Positions 25,650-34,129 of a stretch of 64,000 nt of DNA are shown here, piece after piece. Made by a program: the position numbers and the translations under genes. The notes under the pieces are model-generated. The model was not told where the DNA came from. It did no database searches and worked only from the letters and a program-made list of their open reading frames with translations. Origin of the DNA: Crocinitomicaceae bacterium (GTDB lineage: Bacteria > Bacteroidota > Bacteroidia > Flavobacteriales_D > Crocinitomicaceae); contig JAQVCM010000009.1 in assembly GCA_028689775.1 (NCBI GenBank), positions 62,001 through 126,000 of the forward strand. The letters run 5' to 3'. Position 1 is the stretch's first letter, and every line of letters starts with the position of its first letter.

Positions 25650-26585
25650 CTATTTTGAAAGTGAACCTGGTTTACCATAATCAATCAGTTCGATGTAAAA
25701 CACCAACGCTTCATACGGTTGAATGTCGTAAGAGTTCGTTTGTTGATTAAACATTCCTCTTTCTCCATACGCCAAATTATACGGAAGGTATAATTTGTAT
25801 TTCCCACCTTTATTCATCAACGGCATTCCTTCTTGCCATCCCGGAACGACTGCAGCCAAAGAGAATGGATTCAAAGGTTGCTTGTATTTTTCAACCATTT
25901 CAAAAGAACTTTGCAAGGTATCTCCCATGGAGTTCATCAAAATGTAATGTGCCAATACATCATCTCCCGGAGCAGGTTTACCACCTTTACCAAGTTCGAT
26001 TGTTTCCAAAACAATTCCACTATTTGTCACCTGCGTGTTGGCTTGCTTTTTGGCATTATCCAACATTTTAGTACCATTTATTTTATTCAAATCCTCAAAG
26101 AAATCTTGAATAATTTGAGATTGCTCTGTTCGATCCAAAACGGTATCCGTACCTGTCAAACCGTGTTTAAAGCCAATGATGACGTTTTTGAAATCGATTT
26201 TGTCCATCGCTCCTTTTTTCATCCAACTGGTTTGAAAAACCATTCCTGACAATTTACCAAGACATAAAGAACCTGCTTTCAAATACGTGGTATCAAAATC
26301 TTGTCCTTGAGGTCCGAAAAGTCCATTCATCGTAGCTTTACAAGCATCGTCAAATGCATTGGCATCTTTCAATCCAATTTCAAAACCTTTCACAATATCT
26401 TCCACATTGTATCGGCTGAAATACGGATCGCCCGATTCAGAAATAGAACGTGCGTGGTCTGCTCCTAAAGAGTATGCCAAACGATCAGCTGCAGAATTTA
26501 GTTCAATTTTTTCCTCTGTTTTCGTTTCTTTACAAGCAGTTGTTGCAAGCAGAAGAAAGAGCATCGGAGCTACTAATTTTTTCAT
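25650..26585 (-). CDS. FKBP-type peptidyl-prolyl isomerase lipoprotein
   Basis: Peptidyl-prolyl cis-trans isomerase/foldase anchored in the envelope. The signal sequence ends in LATTAC, a lipobox with Cys at residue 18. An FKBP_N-type helical dimerisation region follows (SAADRLAYSLGADHARSIS), then a second, lower-similarity N-like repeat, and a C-terminal FKBP domain (about 205-305) with LAAVVPGWQEGMPLMNKGG and LYLPYNLAYGERG. Length is 311 residues. It lies 20 bases after the second FKBP gene in the same direction, so they form an operon. Confidence 0.9.
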   Translation of the reverse strand: MKKLVAPMLFLLLATTACKETKTEEKIELNSAADRLAYSLGADHARSISESGDPYFSRYNVEDIVKGFEIGLKDANAFDDACKATMNGLFGPQGQDFDTTYLKAGSLCLGKLSGMVFQTSWMKKGAMDKIDFKNVIIGFKHGLTGTDTVLDRTEQSQIIQDFFEDLNKINGTKMLDNAKKQANTQVTNSGIVLETIELGKGGKPAPGDDVLAHYILMNSMGDTLQSSFEMVEKYKQPLNPFSLAAVVPGWQEGMPLMNKGGKYKLYLPYNLAYGERGMFNQQTNSYDIQPYEALVFYIELIDYGKPGSLSK

Positions 26586-26605
26586 TTTTACTATTTAAGT
26601 TGTGA

Positions 26606-27205
26606 TTAGTGAACTTTCAACAATTCAACTTCAAAAATCAAAGTCATGAATGGTTTAATTGGTCCGCCTGGATGCGGATGCGCTCCATAAGCTAGGTCTT
26701 GAGGAATAAACAAACGGTATTTAGAACCTTCTGGCATTAATTGCAATGCTTCTGTCCAACCTTTAATCACTTGTTTAACACCAAAAGTTGCTGGGTCATT
26801 TCTTTCAATAGAACTGTCAAAAACACTTCCATCGATCAATGTTCCGTGGTAATGTACTTGAACTGTATCATCTTCAGAAGGCGTTTTTCCATTTCCTACA
26901 GTGATTACTTCGTATTGCAATCCACTTGCTGTTGTATGAATGCCTTCTTTTGCTCCATTTTCCTTCAAGAAATTTTCTCCTTCGGATCTGAATCCGCTGA
27001 ATTTCTCTTCGTTTACGCGCTGTAAGTACATTTGGATAATTCCATTTGCCTCTTCTGGAGTAAATCTTAAATCTTTTTGATTGAATACATCCGCAATACC
27101 TTCAGCAATATCTGATGGGTTAATTCCATTTAAATCTTGTTGCATTAAACTTTCTGCAACGCTCATTCCTACGCAGTAACCTGCTGCATTGATTTCTTCT
27201 GTCAT
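26606..27205 (-). CDS. fklB: FKBP-type peptidyl-prolyl isomerase, FklB-like
   Basis: A 199-residue isomerase without a signal peptide, therefore cytoplasmic. The N-terminal helical domain begins INAAGYCVGMSVAESLMQQD, and the FKBP fold covers about 95-199: GLQYEVITVGNGKTPSEDD, VQVHYHGTLIDGSVFDSS, VIKGWTEALQLMPEGSKY and FIPQDLAYGAHPHPGG, with the conserved binding-pocket aromatic residues. It is the first gene of a two-gene operon with the FKBP lipoprotein, and has its own -7 box. Confidence 0.92.
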   Translation of the reverse strand: MTEEINAAGYCVGMSVAESLMQQDLNGINPSDIAEGIADVFNQKDLRFTPEEANGIIQMYLQRVNEEKFSGFRSEGENFLKENGAKEGIHTTASGLQYEVITVGNGKTPSEDDTVQVHYHGTLIDGSVFDSSIERNDPATFGVKQVIKGWTEALQLMPEGSKYRLFIPQDLAYGAHPHPGGPIKPFMTLIFEVELLKVH

Positions 27206-27222
27206 ATTAATCTAATTTCTTG

Positions 27223-27230
27223 CAAAGGTA
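27223..27230 (-). promoter_or_regulatory. TAnnTTTG -7 box for the FKBP operon
   Basis: TACCTTTG on the minus strand, 17 bases upstream of the ATG at 27205. Confidence 0.6.
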
Positions 27231-27316
27231 ATTTTTTTAAAAGGAATAGAGACCATAAGCATGTCGCTCTTTCGAGATGAAATTTTCTATTTAAATCAAA
27301 ATTCAATCTTTTTATC

Positions 27317-27324
27317 TACTTTTG
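27317..27324 (+). promoter_or_regulatory. TAnnTTTG -7 box for efp
   Basis: TACTTTTG lies 20 bases upstream of the efp ATG at 27345. A longer frame from 27261 would place its N-terminus across this promoter. Confidence 0.6.
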
Positions 27325-27344
27325 CGATTCAAAATAAATCGACA

Positions 27345-27911
27345 ATGGCAAATACCTCGGATATTAAAAATGGACTGTGCATCAAATTCAATGATAAACT
27401 ATGTCAAATCGTAGAATTTCAACACGTGAAACCAGGGAAAGGTCCTGCGTTTGTTCGTACGAAAATGCGTCAAATAGAAACTGGTAGAGTTTTGGAAAAC
27501 ACCTTCTCTGCAGGTCACAAAATCGACATCGTTCGAATTGAAAACAGAGAGTATCAGTACCTTTATCAAGATGGTGAAGATTACGTTTTCATGAACAATG
27601 AAAATTACGAACAAGTAAACATTCCAAAGAAATTAATCGAAAAACCTGAGTTTTTGGTGGAAGGAATGACCTGTACTATTATTTTTCACGCAGAAGAAGA
27701 AACGCCATTGGTTGTTGAACTTCCAATCTACATCATTTCAGAAGTAACGTATACCGAACCTGGAATTAAAGGAGATACTGCAACAAACACGATGAAACCA
27801 GCAACTATTGCGACAGGTGCTGAAGTTCGCGTTCCTTTGTTTATTGACAATGGAGAAATTATCAAGATTGATACAAGAACAGGAGTTTACATGGAACGTG
27901 TAAAATCTTAA
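27345..27911 (+). CDS. efp: Translation elongation factor P
   Basis: EF-P binds between the P and E sites and relieves ribosome stalling at polyproline. Starting at ATG 27345 (MANTSDIKNG) gives 188 residues, the usual length. The KOW-like domain I contains the tip loop KPGKGPAFVRTK with Lys32, the residue that may carry a modification. Domains II and III follow, ending with the conserved EIIKIDTRTGVYMERV. No modification enzyme (EpmA/EpmB, EarP or YmfI-type) is adjacent. Confidence 0.96.
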   Translation: MANTSDIKNGLCIKFNDKLCQIVEFQHVKPGKGPAFVRTKMRQIETGRVLENTFSAGHKIDIVRIENREYQYLYQDGEDYVFMNNENYEQVNIPKKLIEKPEFLVEGMTCTIIFHAEEETPLVVELPIYIISEVTYTEPGIKGDTATNTMKPATIATGAEVRVPLFIDNGEIIKIDTRTGVYMERVKS

Positions 27912-27928
27912 ATAAATAATTCAATTTC

Positions 27929-27961
27929 AAAAAAATCCTGCATTGAATGTAGGATTTTTTT
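27929..27961 (+). terminator. Intrinsic terminator after efp
   Basis: AAAAATCCTGCATT...ATGTAGGATTTTTT folds into a stem with a two-base loop and one mismatch, 20-50 bases after the efp stop, and ends in a T-run. Confidence 0.8.
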
Positions 27962-27976
27962 GTTTCAAGGAATTCC

Positions 27977-28768
27977 ATGATGACCATCGAGAAAAAAATT
28001 CAATTAGACTCACATCACGCCAACACCCAATTTCTTTTTGCTGATTCAGTAAAAAACGACGCCACACTTGTGGTGTTTTTACACGAAGCCTTGGGTTCGA
28101 TTCCGCAATGGAGAGATTTTCCGCAGTTGCTTTGTAATCAGATGGGAATGAATGGCATTGTATACGACCGCAGAGGCCACGGAAAGTCGGATGCTGAATT
28201 AATTGAGCGCGGTGTAGATTACTTGCATCAGGCGGCTCATCAAGAATTGAAGAAATTGTTGGACATCCTCATTCCATTAGACAAGAAAATTATTTTAGTT
28301 GGACATTCAGATGGCGGAACGATTGCACTTTTATACGCTGCTCGATTTCCAAAGCAAGTTGCAGGAATTGTTACGATGGCCGCACACGTACTGGTTGAGG
28401 ATGAAACTTTGAACGGAATTCATCCCGCAATTGAAGCCTATAAAAAAGGTAAATTGGATGGTTTGAAAAAATTTCACGGCGATAAAACCAATGATTTGTT
28501 TTTCGCTTGGGCAAATACGTGGTTGATGCCAGCTTTTAAAAATTGGAATATTGTTGCTGAAATTAATGGAATGGACATTCCTACCATTGCCATTCAGGGA
28601 CGAGAAGATCAGTATGGGACTGAGAAACAAATTGATGACATCGTCTCTGCTTTGGTACATGTGAAAGGTGTGATGCTGGATCAGTGCAAACATCATCCGC
28701 ATTTAGAGAAAACAAAAGAAGTAATTGATCTGATTGATGCAAATTTGAAATATCAGCAGAAAATCTAA
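27977..28768 (+). CDS. Alpha/beta-fold hydrolase
   Basis: A 263-residue cytoplasmic hydrolase of unknown substrate. LVVFLHEALGSIPQW carries the oxyanion-hole region, VYDRRGHGKSD follows, the nucleophile elbow is VGHSDGGTIALLYA (Ser in G-H-S-D-G), the acid is in IQGREDQYG, and the catalytic His is near CKHHPHLEKT. This set fits esterase or C-C hydrolase members. It starts just beyond the efp terminator; ATG codons at 27977 and 27980 are equally possible. Confidence 0.88.
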   Translation: MMTIEKKIQLDSHHANTQFLFADSVKNDATLVVFLHEALGSIPQWRDFPQLLCNQMGMNGIVYDRRGHGKSDAELIERGVDYLHQAAHQELKKLLDILIPLDKKIILVGHSDGGTIALLYAARFPKQVAGIVTMAAHVLVEDETLNGIHPAIEAYKKGKLDGLKKFHGDKTNDLFFAWANTWLMPAFKNWNIVAEINGMDIPTIAIQGREDQYGTEKQIDDIVSALVHVKGVMLDQCKHHPHLEKTKEVIDLIDANLKYQQKI

Positions 28769-28834
28769 TTTAGTACAAATAACAATTCATTTTTAAATTT
28801 TCTATCACAAGTGAATAGAAATTCGTTTTTAGAG

Positions 28835-28842
28835 TAACTTTG
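28835..28842 (+). promoter_or_regulatory. TAnnTTTG -7 box abutting rluF (leaderless promoter)
   Basis: TAACTTTG ends 4 bases before the ATG at 28847, the same spacing and same octamer as at ribD. Transcription would begin at or next to the start codon. Confidence 0.65.
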
Positions 28843-28846
28843 CACC

Positions 28847-29806
28847 ATGCGTGAAGAAAATACAATTCGTTTAAATAAATACATCAGTGAAAGTGGAATT
28901 TGCTCTCGTAGAGAAGCAGATAAATTCATTGAATCTAAAAAAGTATTTATCAACGGACGTTGTGCAAGAATGGGAGATCAAGTTGGGCCAACCGATGAGG
29001 TACGCGTGAATGGCATCATCATTGAACCGCGAGGCGAAGATGAAGCTATTTATATTTTATTCAATAAACCTCCAGGAATTACCTCCACAACTGACATTAA
29101 GGAGAAAGACAACATCATCAGTTACATCAACTATGGTGAGCGTATTTTCCCGGTTGGAAGATTGGATAAAGATTCTCAAGGATTACTTATTTTAACCAGC
29201 AACGGAGACATTGTAAACAAAATTCTTCGAGCAGGAAATAACCACGAGAAAGAATATGTGGTTACCGTTGACAAGCCAGTTACCGATCAGTTCATCAAAG
29301 GAATGAGTAACGGTGTACCGATTTTGGGTGTTAACACGAAGAAATGTAAGATTGTTCGTGAATCAAACTATGTATTTACGATTACTTTGATTCAAGGATT
29401 GAATCGACAAATTCGTAGAATGTGTGAACATTTTGGATACGAAGTATTGAAATTAGATCGCGTTCGAATTATGAATTTGAGCCTAAAAGGAATTCCTTTG
29501 GGCGAATACCGTGAATTGAAAAAACACGAATTGGAAGAATTGAATGCGCTTTTAAAGGATGCTCCGCCTGAAAAAGAAAAGGCGAAACCAGTTCAAGCTG
29601 TAAAACCAAGTGCAACTAAAAAACCAGCTCCTAAAAAACCGGGTTATCGAAAGCCGGAAGTAAAAACAAAGCCAGAAGCGAAAGAAAAATCAGAATCTGC
29701 GAGCAGAAAAGGACCTAAAAAGTCTGGGAATAGACCAACTTTGAAAAGAACATCTACAAGCTCTCCCTCTAAAAATAAAGGAAGAGCTGGCAGATCAGGA
29801 AGATAA
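28847..29806 (+). CDS. rluF: 23S rRNA pseudouridine synthase RluF-like, with basic tail
   Basis: Converts uridine to pseudouridine in 23S rRNA (RluF class, position 2604 in E. coli numbering). An N-terminal S4 RNA-binding domain ([21 protein letters not shown]) is followed by the RsuA/RluB/RluF catalytic domain with the active-site Asp in [15 protein letters not shown] and the conserved [17 protein letters not shown]. The last about 75 residues are low-complexity and rich in Lys, Pro and Ala, a basic tail that is common in Bacteroidota members and probably binds RNA. Total length is 319 residues. Confidence 0.9.
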   Translation: MREENTIRLNKYISESGICSRREADKFIESKKVFINGRCARMGDQVGPTDEVRVNGIIIEPRGEDEAIYILFNKPPGITSTTDIKEKDNIISYINYGERIFPVGRLDKDSQGLLILTSNGDIVNKILRAGNNHEKEYVVTVDKPVTDQFIKGMSNGVPILGVNTKKCKIVRESNYVFTITLIQGLNRQIRRMCEHFGYEVLKLDRVRIMNLSLKGIPLGEYRELKKHELEELNALLKDAPPEKEKAKPVQAVKPSATKKPAPKKPGYRKPEVKTKPEAKEKSESASRKGPKKSGNRPTLKRTSTSSPSKNKGRAGRSGR

Positions 29807-29813
29807 TAAAAGC

Positions 29814-31013
29814 TTACGCTTGCGTTTCCTCATTTTCTTCAATACTATCAGAATCTTCGTTTTGACCTTTCAAGAAATCTTTTCTGAAACCGTCAAATAT
29901 TCTAAATTCTCTAAAGCTACATTCTAAATCACCGTTGAAGAGTTTTACTTTGGTTGTTGGTTTCAGTCCAACCGATTTGAAACCTTCTTCGTTGGATGAA
30001 ATTACCCAGCAATTCCAGCCTTTCAATTCATTTTTGAACCAGTCGCCTAATTCTTGGTACATTTCTTCGATTCCGTCACCCATTCTTTCTCCGTATGGCG
30101 GGTTACAAACAATAGTTCCGTGATCACTTGGTTTTTTAACATCTTGAAAAGCGTTCGAAGTTACATTTACAAATCTACCAATTGGCAAACCTCTTAAATT
30201 GCGTTTCGCCATCATCATCATGTCTGAGTCCATATCAGATCCTAAAATCTCAAAATCAAATCCTTTGCACGTTTTAATAGCTTCTGATTGAATTTTCTCC
30301 CACATCGCCGAATCAAAACCAATGAAGTTTTTGAAAGCATAATGCTGACGATCAATGTTGGATGGAATTCCACTTGCCAATAAAGCAGCTTCAATCAACA
30401 AGGTTCCAGAACCACAGAATGGATCCATGAATGTTGATTTACGATCCCATTTTGAAAGACGAATCAATGCAGCTGCAGTCACTTCATTCAAAGGCGCCTC
30501 ACCTACTTCAGTTCTGTATCCACGTTGGTACAATGGTGCACCACTTGTATTCAATGAAATCGTCACTTGACTTTCTTTGATGTATAAATCAAAAACTACT
30601 TGAGGCGTTTTGATATTTACATTTGGTCGTTCGCCCAATTTATCTCTAAATGTATCCACGATTGCATCTTTCACCAATAAAAATGGGAATTTTGTATGCG
30701 TAAATAAAGTAGATTGAATTGCTCCTTTGACAGCAAATGTTTTGCTGATGTCAAAATAACTCGTCCAATCAATTTTCATACATTGCTTGAATAAATCTTG
30801 TTCGTCGCGAATTTTAAATTTCTTCACTTCTACCAACACAGACATGGCGCAACGTAGGTGAAGATTCAAGTAGTAAACGTCTGACATTGTTCCTTGAATT
30901 TGTACTGCACGGTTTAAAACGGTTACTTCGTTGTATCCTAATTCATTCAATTCTTCTTTCAGAACTTCTTCTACACCAAAAATTGTTTTAATCGTAATTG
31001 TTAATTGCTCCAT
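29814..31013 (-). CDS. rlmL: THUMP-domain 23S rRNA guanine-N2 methyltransferase RlmL-like
   Basis: A predicted RNA methyltransferase for G2445 of 23S rRNA. The N-terminal ferredoxin-like/THUMP region (residues 1-160) begins with FGVEEVLKEELNELGY. The Rossmann methyltransferase domain has FMDPFCGSGTLLIEAALLAS, ILGSDMDSDMMMMAKRN and the catalytic NPPYGERMGD. Its 399 residues correspond to the N-terminal half of E. coli RlmL (RlmKL fusion), the usual state outside Gammaproteobacteria. It ends 7 bases from the convergent rluF stop. Confidence 0.9.
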   Translation of the reverse strand: MEQLTITIKTIFGVEEVLKEELNELGYNEVTVLNRAVQIQGTMSDVYYLNLHLRCAMSVLVEVKKFKIRDEQDLFKQCMKIDWTSYFDISKTFAVKGAIQSTLFTHTKFPFLLVKDAIVDTFRDKLGERPNVNIKTPQVVFDLYIKESQVTISLNTSGAPLYQRGYRTEVGEAPLNEVTAAALIRLSKWDRKSTFMDPFCGSGTLLIEAALLASGIPSNIDRQHYAFKNFIGFDSAMWEKIQSEAIKTCKGFDFEILGSDMDSDMMMMAKRNLRGLPIGRFVNVTSNAFQDVKKPSDHGTIVCNPPYGERMGDGIEEMYQELGDWFKNELKGWNCWVISSNEEGFKSVGLKPTTKVKLFNGDLECSFREFRIFDGFRKDFLKGQNEDSDSIEENEETQA

Positions 31014-31097
31014 GTTGCTTGTATTGTTATTTATTTAATCGCTAACTTTTTATTTAACTCTTTATTCTCGTTGCTCTTTTGAGCATTTCAAAGCATT

Positions 31098-31706
31098 CTA
31101 TTTATTTTGACTGTTTAATACAGGCATTTTCCATCCAAACTGCACACTTAATATGCGGACAGTTGCAATAATTAAAATACACCCGATGAGCGTAAATTGA
31201 TTATTAATTCCAAAATGGTTTAAACTCAAATAACAAATACCACCAACCATTCCGGCAGTAGCATAAATTTCTTTTCTGAAAATAAGCGGAATCTCGTTAC
31301 AAAGCACATCTCGAATAACTCCACCAAACGTTGCAGAGATCAATCCTAAGAACAAACAGGTGATTGGAATTTGACCGTAATCAATTCCTTTTTGAATGCC
31401 TAAAATCGTAAACAATGCCATTCCAATCGTATCAAATAAAAAGAAAGTCTTCCGAATCTTAATCCAAAAATCACGAAACAAAATTCCCACAAATGCACCA
31501 CCTAGCGCGGTATAAATGAGTGATGGAGTTTGCGTCCACAAAACATCGGTATTCAACAACATGTCTCGGATCGTTCCTCCTCCTAAAGCTGCAAAAAAAG
31601 CAATGACCACGCCTCCAAAATAATCTAGTTTTTTCTCAGAAGCCATTAACAAACCGCTAATTGCAAAAACAAAAATCCCAAGGTGATCAAAAAAAGGAAG
31701 TAACAT
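31098..31706 (-). CDS. Trimeric intracellular cation channel (TRIC/UPF0126) family protein
   Basis: A 202-residue inner-membrane protein with about seven helices arranged as two related halves: FDHLGIFVFAISGLLMASEK with GGGTIRDMLL, and LFDTIGMALFTILGIQKG with FGGVIRDVLC. The GG-x-x-RD motifs are diagnostic of this family, whose bacterial members act as cation channels or glycine-linked transporters. The ATG at 31706 fits the family start; a TTG at 31745 would lie inside the -7 box. Confidence 0.88.
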   Translation of the reverse strand: MLLPFFDHLGIFVFAISGLLMASEKKLDYFGGVVIAFFAALGGGTIRDMLLNTDVLWTQTPSLIYTALGGAFVGILFRDFWIKIRKTFFLFDTIGMALFTILGIQKGIDYGQIPITCLFLGLISATFGGVIRDVLCNEIPLIFRKEIYATAGMVGGICYLSLNHFGINNQFTLIGCILIIATVRILSVQFGWKMPVLNSQNK

Positions 31707-31742
31707 TGTACCTAAGTTCTTAAATTTATGCGTTATTTTGTA

Positions 31743-31760
31743 CAAAAGTAGTTAAATTTG
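31743..31760. promoter_or_regulatory. Back-to-back divergent -7 boxes
   Basis: TACTTTTG on the minus strand (31743-31750) drives the TRIC gene, and TAAATTTG on the plus strand (31753-31760) points to the patatin gene. Only two bases separate them. The plus box overlaps the only plausible patatin start codon, TTG at 31758, so it may not be the true patatin promoter; a TTATTTTG at 31733-31740 is an alternative. Confidence 0.5.
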
Positions 31761-34064
31761 AGAACAAAATTCTTTGTAAAATTTCTAATCGTACTTAGCC
31801 TCTCATTTGCTACTTCCATCCAAGGTTATTCACAGCAAGTAGGAGTGGTTTTAAGCGGCGGCGGTGCTGCAGGATTTGCGCACATCGGAGTTTTAAAAGC
31901 TTTGGAGGAACGAGGAATTCCAATTGATTACATTACGGGTACTTCAGCCGGAGCATTGGTTGGTGCGATGTATGCCTGCGGTTACAGTCCTTTGGAAATT
32001 GAAACCTATGTTTTGAGTGATGTTTTCCAACTGATGGCCAACGGAAGATTGGAATGGAATCAGCAATTTCTTTTTCAAAAAAATCACAACGACGCCAGTT
32101 TATTGGGCGTTGCCTTTTCGAAGGATAGTATTCTCAAAAAATCACTTCCAACCAACTTCATCAAGCCTTCACTTCTCGATTTTGAAATGATGCGGATTTT
32201 CGGAGTTACCAGTGCGTCTTATGGGGATAATTTTGACAGTTTATTTGTTCCCTATCGCTGTGTTGCTTCCAATATTGTTAAAAAAGAAAGTGTCATTTTT
32301 AAAAGTGGTAAACTCAACGAAGCGGTTCGTGCATCGATTACGTATCCATTTTTCATCAATCCAATTCGCATCAATGGAGAATTACTTTTCGACGGTGGCT
32401 TGTACAACAACTTTCCAAGCGATGTGATGTACACCAACTTCGATCCTGATTTTATCATTGGTAGCAATGTTTCAGGAAATGCAATTCTTCCTTCAGAAGA
32501 TGATTTAATAAGTCAGCTAACGAACATGTTGGTTTCCCATACAAATTTCAATTTGCCATGTGAAAATGGTGTGATCATTTATCCTTCAACACAAGTAAGA
32601 ACTTTTGGATTTTCAGATGTTAAAAAAACAATTGACGAAGGTTATAATTCAACCATTTTATATTTAGATTCGATCGAAAATCAAGTTACGCGACGCGTTT
32701 CCGCAGAAGAAATTAAAAAAAGAAGAGCTGAATTTAAAAAAGGAATACTTCCATTAAAATTAAGTGGAATCAACGTGACTTCTCCTCAAAAAAAATCAGA
32801 CATTACATTTGTTCGTCAATCCATTTTAAAGAATAACCGAAAAGAAAGCATTGATTTCTCCTTGATGAAGAAAAGATATTTTAGAACCAATGCCATTCCA
32901 CATTTGGAATATTTGTATCCTACTTTAAATTTAGATGAAGACTCTACGTTTACGATGAACATCAAAGTGAGAAAAGCAAAAGACTTTAAATTGGAAGTTG
33001 GCGGTCACTTCTCTTCTCGTCCAGTGAACATGGGTTACATTGGCTTAACCTATTACAACCTGGGGAAAGTTGCACTTCGAGCGAAAGCAGAATCTTATTT
33101 TGGAAAATTTTACGGCTCCATTAAAACCGAATTAGAAATCCAATTTCCTTTATACTATCCCATTTCAATTACTCCTTATTTTGTGCAAAACAGATGGGAT
33201 TATTTCCGCAGTTCAACTTCTTTCTTTGAAGACTTAAAACCTTCATTTCTAGTTCAGAATGAAACGTACACTGGAATGAAAATCAAAATGCCCATTTCAA
33301 ATGCAATCAACAGCACCTTGGATTACCGCATCTTTGAATTGAAAGATCAATACTATCAAACCGCTACTTTTTCAAGCATTGACACGGCAGATTTTACCCG
33401 TTTTTCTGGTCAAACTATCAGTTGGGAGTTTGAACAAAATACGTTAAATAAAAAACAATTTGCCAACGGAGGACATCATTTATCATTCAAAGCTCGCTAT
33501 ATCAGCGGAAAGGAACGAAGTATTCCTGGTTCAACAAGTGTAAACAACCCAAGTATTGCCAAGAATCACAGTTGGCTTCATTTAGAAACCAACCTGCAAT
33601 CTTTCGTTGTTGATAAAACTCACTTTCATTTGGGACTGCATTTTAAAGGTGTATTGTCATCCCAAGACTTATTTAACAATTACAAATCATCCATTTTGAG
33701 TTCGCCTGCCTTTGCTCCTTTCCCAGATGTAAATACGCTTTTTATGGACGAATACCGTTCACCAATTCACGCTGGTGCAGGAACAAATTTGGTTTTTACA
33801 GTTCGAAAAAATTGGGACATCAGACTGGATGCATATTGGTATCAGCCTATCAAAAAAATCATTTTAAATACAGATGGCACTTTTTACTATTCTAAGTCTA
33901 AGTTGTTGAAAGGTGAAAGCTATCTTGCTTCTGGTTCCTTGATTTTCCACAGTCCGATTGGTCCAGTTCGTTTGACCTTGAACTATTTTCCAGCCCAGAA
34001 AGATCCTTTGCTCTTCCAATTCAGTTATGGCTATATTTTATTTAACGAAAGAGCAATTCGTTAA
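31758..34064 (+). CDS. Patatin-like phospholipase with C-terminal outer-membrane barrel
   Basis: A 768-residue protein of the PlpD/type Vd kind. After a signal peptide (ends IQGYSQ) the patatin domain shows GVVLSGGGAAGFAHIGVLKAL (oxyanion loop), the nucleophile motif GTSAGALVGAMY, and the catalytic Asp in LLFDGGLYNNFPSDVM. A POTRA-like linker (about 310-410) leads to a beta-barrel of the Omp85 type (about 410-768) ending FQFSYGYILF. The lipase would act at the outer membrane or outside. No ATG/GTG start exists near the signal peptide, so TTG at 31758 is taken. Confidence 0.88.
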   Translation: MRTKFFVKFLIVLSLSFATSIQGYSQQVGVVLSGGGAAGFAHIGVLKALEERGIPIDYITGTSAGALVGAMYACGYSPLEIETYVLSDVFQLMANGRLEWNQQFLFQKNHNDASLLGVAFSKDSILKKSLPTNFIKPSLLDFEMMRIFGVTSASYGDNFDSLFVPYRCVASNIVKKESVIFKSGKLNEAVRASITYPFFINPIRINGELLFDGGLYNNFPSDVMYTNFDPDFIIGSNVSGNAILPSEDDLISQLTNMLVSHTNFNLPCENGVIIYPSTQVRTFGFSDVKKTIDEGYNSTILYLDSIENQVTRRVSAEEIKKRRAEFKKGILPLKLSGINVTSPQKKSDITFVRQSILKNNRKESIDFSLMKKRYFRTNAIPHLEYLYPTLNLDEDSTFTMNIKVRKAKDFKLEVGGHFSSRPVNMGYIGLTYYNLGKVALRAKAESYFGKFYGSIKTELEIQFPLYYPISITPYFVQNRWDYFRSSTSFFEDLKPSFLVQNETYTGMKIKMPISNAINSTLDYRIFELKDQYYQTATFSSIDTADFTRFSGQTISWEFEQNTLNKKQFANGGHHLSFKARYISGKERSIPGSTSVNNPSIAKNHSWLHLETNLQSFVVDKTHFHLGLHFKGVLSSQDLFNNYKSSILSSPAFAPFPDVNTLFMDEYRSPIHAGAGTNLVFTVRKNWDIRLDAYWYQPIKKIILNTDGTFYYSKSKLLKGESYLASGSLIFHSPIGPVRLTLNYFPAQKDPLLFQFSYGYILFNERAIR

Positions 34065-34096
34065 GCACCTAAATTGGTCGCTACAACCAAAATGAT

Positions 34097-34104
34097 TACA
34101 TTTG
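34097..34104 (+). promoter_or_regulatory. TAnnTTTG -7 box for the VOC protein gene
   Basis: TACATTTG lies 25 bases upstream of the ATG at 34130. Confidence 0.6.
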
Positions 34105-34129
34105 TCTTCAAAATTTAGAAATAACTGAT

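Noticed and set aside
28090-28115. T-loop-like GGTTCGATTCC suggesting a tRNA
   Set aside because: It lies within the coding sequence of the alpha/beta hydrolase and has no acceptor or anticodon stem around it.
31758-34064. Patatin as a CBASS effector
   Set aside because: It has a signal peptide and an outer-membrane barrel, and no cyclase gene is adjacent.
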